This document shows positions 12,973 to 14,353 of a DNA stretch of 14,353 nt, in pieces. Where the stretch lies: contig DATHSN010000315.1 of assembly GCA_035464115.1 (NCBI GenBank), positions 1-14,353 on the forward strand, in the 5' to 3' direction. Each line of letters opens with the position of its first letter. Position 1 is the first letter of the stretch. The stretch is from DATHSN01 sp035464115. Lineage in GTDB: Bacteria; Actinomycetota; Acidimicrobiia; Acidimicrobiales; SKKL01. The notes under the pieces were generated by a model that saw nothing but the letters and a program-made list of their open reading frames with translations, ran no database searches and was not told the DNA's origin. The translations under genes were made by a program, and so were the position numbers.

Positions 12973-12989
12973 GCGAGCCGGAGCGCTCA
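12970..12989. terminator. Hairpin formed by the two stop codons of ddl and the TetR gene
   Basis: TGAGCG at 12970-12975 pairs with CGCTCA at 12984-12989 across an 8-nt loop. The stem includes the ddl TGA and the reverse-strand stop of the TetR gene. It is short and has no T-tract, but its place between converging genes fits a bidirectional terminator. Confidence 0.35.
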
Positions 12990-13589
12990 CACGACCGCGG
13001 GACGGTCCTCCACGCCGAGCGCCGAGCGCAGGAAGGCCAGCAGCTCCCGGCGGCGCACCACCATCGAGCGCAGCGTGGGCTCGACGCCGAGGGCCCGTTG
13101 GACCTCCACCTCGGTGGCCACCCCGATCACCAGCGAGTAGGCCGACAGCAGCACGAGGCGGGGATCGGTGACCCGCATGTGGCCGGCGGCCATCTCGGCC
13201 TCGAGGAACTCGCGGGCCCGCTGCACCAGCGGATCGAGACCGGCCGTGAGCCGCGTCGACGCCGGTGGCCCCAGGCGGCTCACCTCGCGGAGCAGGCCGA
13301 GCAGCGCCGGGCGTCGCAGCGCCAGGCGGAACACCGAGCGCACCACCGCCTCGACGCGACCCCACCCCGGACCCGAGCGGCGCAGGGCCTCCTCGAGCAC
13401 CGCCGACAGCTCCTCGGCGCACCGGTCGATCACCGCTCCGAGCAGCGCGTCCTTCGACGGGAACCAGTAGAGGATCGTCTGCTTGCGGATGCCGAGCTCG
13501 GCGGCGAGGGCGTCGAGCGACGTCGCCTCGTACCCGCGGGTGCCGAACGACGAGATCGCAGCGTCGATCACCCGGTCGTTCGTGGCCAC
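12987..13589 (-). CDS. TetR/AcrR family transcriptional regulator
   Basis: A 200-residue regulator. Residues 1-50 form the TetR DNA-binding domain: RVIDAAISSFGTRGYEATSLDALAAELGIRKQTILYWFPSKDALL, with the helix-turn-helix at about 25-44 and the usual Tyr-Trp-Phe-Pro-Ser-Lys ending. The helical C-terminal domain (about 55-195), which would bind a small ligand, is variable as usual and gives no clue to the effector. GTG 13589 gives the normal short N-terminus and lies 7 nt after TACCAT. The gene is divergent from the SDR/acyl-CoA reductase with 26 bp between starts, and a palindrome covers its promoter. It therefore most likely represses itself and the neighbour; this is inference from layout. 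Confidence 0.92.
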   Translation of the reverse strand: MATNDRVIDAAISSFGTRGYEATSLDALAAELGIRKQTILYWFPSKDALLGAVIDRCAEELSAVLEEALRRSGPGWGRVEAVVRSVFRLALRRPALLGLLREVSRLGPPASTRLTAGLDPLVQRAREFLEAEMAAGHMRVTDPRLVLLSAYSLVIGVATEVEVQRALGVEPTLRSMVVRRRELLAFLRSALGVEDRPAVV

Positions 13590-13603
13590 CTACCAGATGG
13601 TAG
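13590..13603. promoter_or_regulatory. Palindrome CTACC-N4-GGTAG, candidate TetR operator
   Basis: Perfect 5-bp arms (13590-13594 and 13599-13603) lie immediately before the TetR GTG. The palindrome overlaps the TetR -10 (TACCAT, minus strand, 13602-13597) and abuts or overlaps the -10 of the divergent SDR gene. A dimer bound here would block both promoters. The site is shorter than many TetR operators. Confidence 0.5.
13597..13602 (-). promoter_or_regulatory. -10 element (TACCAT) for the TetR gene
   Basis: On the minus strand TACCAT ends exactly 7 nt before GTG 13589, the same spacing seen at ddl and the zinc-ribbon gene. It lies wholly within the palindrome, which fits autoregulation. Confidence 0.45.
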
Positions 13604-13608
13604 AGAAT
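13603..13608 (+). promoter_or_regulatory. -10 element (GAGAAT) for the SDR/acyl-CoA reductase gene
   Basis: GAGAAT, within TAGAGAAT, ends 7 nt before GTG 13616. The intervening GGGCCCC is not a ribosome-binding site. The first base deviates from TANNNT; the overlapping TAGAGA is the alternative hexamer. Confidence 0.4.
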
Positions 13609-13615
13609 GGGCCCC

Positions 13616-14353
13616 GTGATCCGCGACCACCTCGACGGACGGCGCATCGCCGTCACCGGAGCCACCGGCTTCCTCGGCACCGCGCTCGTCGAGCGACTGC
13701 TGCGGTCGGCCCCGGGCTGCGAGCTCGTGCTGTTGCTGCGCCCGGGCCGGATGCGCACCGTCGAGCAGCGGGCCCGGCGCGAGATCTTCAAGAACGACGC
13801 CTTCGACCGCCTCCGCACCGAGCTCGGCGACGGGTTCGACGACATGATCGCCCGCCGGGTCACGGTCATCCGCGGCGACGTGGGCACCGACGGCCTCGGC
13901 CTCGACGACGACGGCCGGCGCGTCCTCGCCGGCTGCGACGTGGTGATCCACTCCGCCGCCACCGTGTCGTTCGACTCGCCGCTCGACGCCGCCGTCGAGG
14001 TCAACCTGCTCGGGCCCACCCGCATCGCCGAGACGCTGCGCGCCCTCGACGTCGCACCCCACCTCGTCGCGGTGTCCACCTGCTACGTCGCCGGCAACCA
14101 CCGGGGCGAGGCCCACGAGATCCCCGTGGCCGAATCGCCGTTCTTCGTCGACGTCGACTGGCGCCGCGAGGTCGAGGCCGCCCGCCGCACCCGCACCGAC
14201 ACCGAGGCCGAGAGCCGGCGGCCCGAGCTGCTCGAGCGCTTCGGCCACGAGGCCCGCAGCGAGCTCGGGGCCGCGGGCACCCCGCTGCTGTCGGCCAAGG
14301 CCGAGCAGCTGCGGTCGCGATGGGTGTCGGACCGCCTCGTCGAGGCCGGCCGG
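13616..14353 (+). CDS. SDR/fatty acyl-CoA reductase-like protein (partial, cut by window end)
   Basis: 246 codons are visible with no stop before the window ends. From GTG 13616 the protein begins with an extended-SDR Rossmann fold: RRIAVTGATGFLGTALVERLL (TGATGFLG at 14-21), then GDVG, VVIHSAATVSFD (110-120), VNLLGPTRIAETLR and VAVSTCYVAGN. This is the NAD-binding type of fatty acyl-CoA reductases (male-sterility family), which reduce acyl-CoA to aldehyde or alcohol. The Tyr-x-x-x-Lys catalytic pair of the family should lie just beyond the window. From memory, similar actinobacterial proteins continue into a HAD-IB phosphatase-like and sometimes an acyltransferase domain; this cannot be checked here. 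The insert at about 175-235 (VDWRREVEAARRTRTDTEAESRRPELLERF) is charged and helical. It is divergent from a TetR regulator that probably controls it. Confidence 0.88.
   Translation, partial: MIRDHLDGRRIAVTGATGFLGTALVERLLRSAPGCELVLLLRPGRMRTVEQRARREIFKNDAFDRLRTELGDGFDDMIARRVTVIRGDVGTDGLGLDDDGRRVLAGCDVVIHSAATVSFDSPLDAAVEVNLLGPTRIAETLRALDVAPHLVAVSTCYVAGNHRGEAHEIPVAESPFFVDVDWRREVEAARRTRTDTEAESRRPELLERFGHEARSELGAAGTPLLSAKAEQLRSRWVSDRLVEAGR

Noticed and set aside
1..14353. Mobile element, phage, defence or biosynthetic cluster
   Set aside because: No transposase, integrase, terminal repeats, restriction or toxin-antitoxin motifs were seen, and the composition is uniform. The single tRNA has no adjacent integrase or duplicated 3' end.

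Overview
The window is very GC-rich chromosomal DNA. Third codon positions are almost always G or C, GTG starts are common, and the genes are bacterial housekeeping and metabolic types. A DsbA-fold protein resembling the mycobacterial mycothiol-dependent reductase family, a ThrE-type exporter, leaderless-looking starts and a mycobacterial-style acyl-CoA reductase/SDR together point to an actinobacterium. My best guess is the Acidimicrobiia (Ilumatobacter/Iamia-like), but that lineage is inference. There is no transposase, integrase, phage gene, CRISPR array or rRNA, and I do not see an obvious new multi-gene system. The interest lies in individual genes and in how genes start. LAYOUT. 1-1000: a small four-helix membrane protein and a short lipoprotein. 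1009-2921: a large ThrE-family Thr/Ser exporter with an unusual exported Glu-Pro-rich N-terminal extension, preceded by a 13-codon leader ORF that overlaps its start. 2960-3034: tRNA-Val(CAC) on the minus strand with encoded CCA. 3089-5525: aldo/keto reductase and amidase, both minus strand. 5567-6832: two divergently transcribed VOC (glyoxalase-fold) proteins. 6925-7560: DsbA-fold mycothiol-reductase-like protein with CPWA in place of CPWC. 7587-8225: a membrane-anchored J-domain protein whose only credible start codon is ACG behind a good Shine-Dalgarno sequence. 8226-8609: a non-coding stretch with a strong hairpin. 8610-9341: a DUF2087 winged-helix protein and a 52-residue zinc-ribbon microprotein. 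9393-12972: murF, an AhpD-like peroxidase-fold protein and ddl. 12987-14353: a TetR regulator divergent from an SDR/fatty acyl-CoA reductase cut off by the window end, with a palindrome between them. HOW THE GENES WORK TOGETHER. MurF and Ddl act in consecutive steps: Ddl makes D-Ala-D-Ala and MurF attaches it to the UDP-MurNAc-tripeptide. They lie on opposite strands either side of the AhpD-like gene. The TetR/SDR pair looks like a local regulator-target unit in lipid metabolism. The remaining genes look like independent single-gene or two-gene units. A recurring feature is an A-N-N-N-T hexamer (usually TANNNT) 6-8 nt upstream of the start codon in about ten genes, the expected signature of leaderless transcription.
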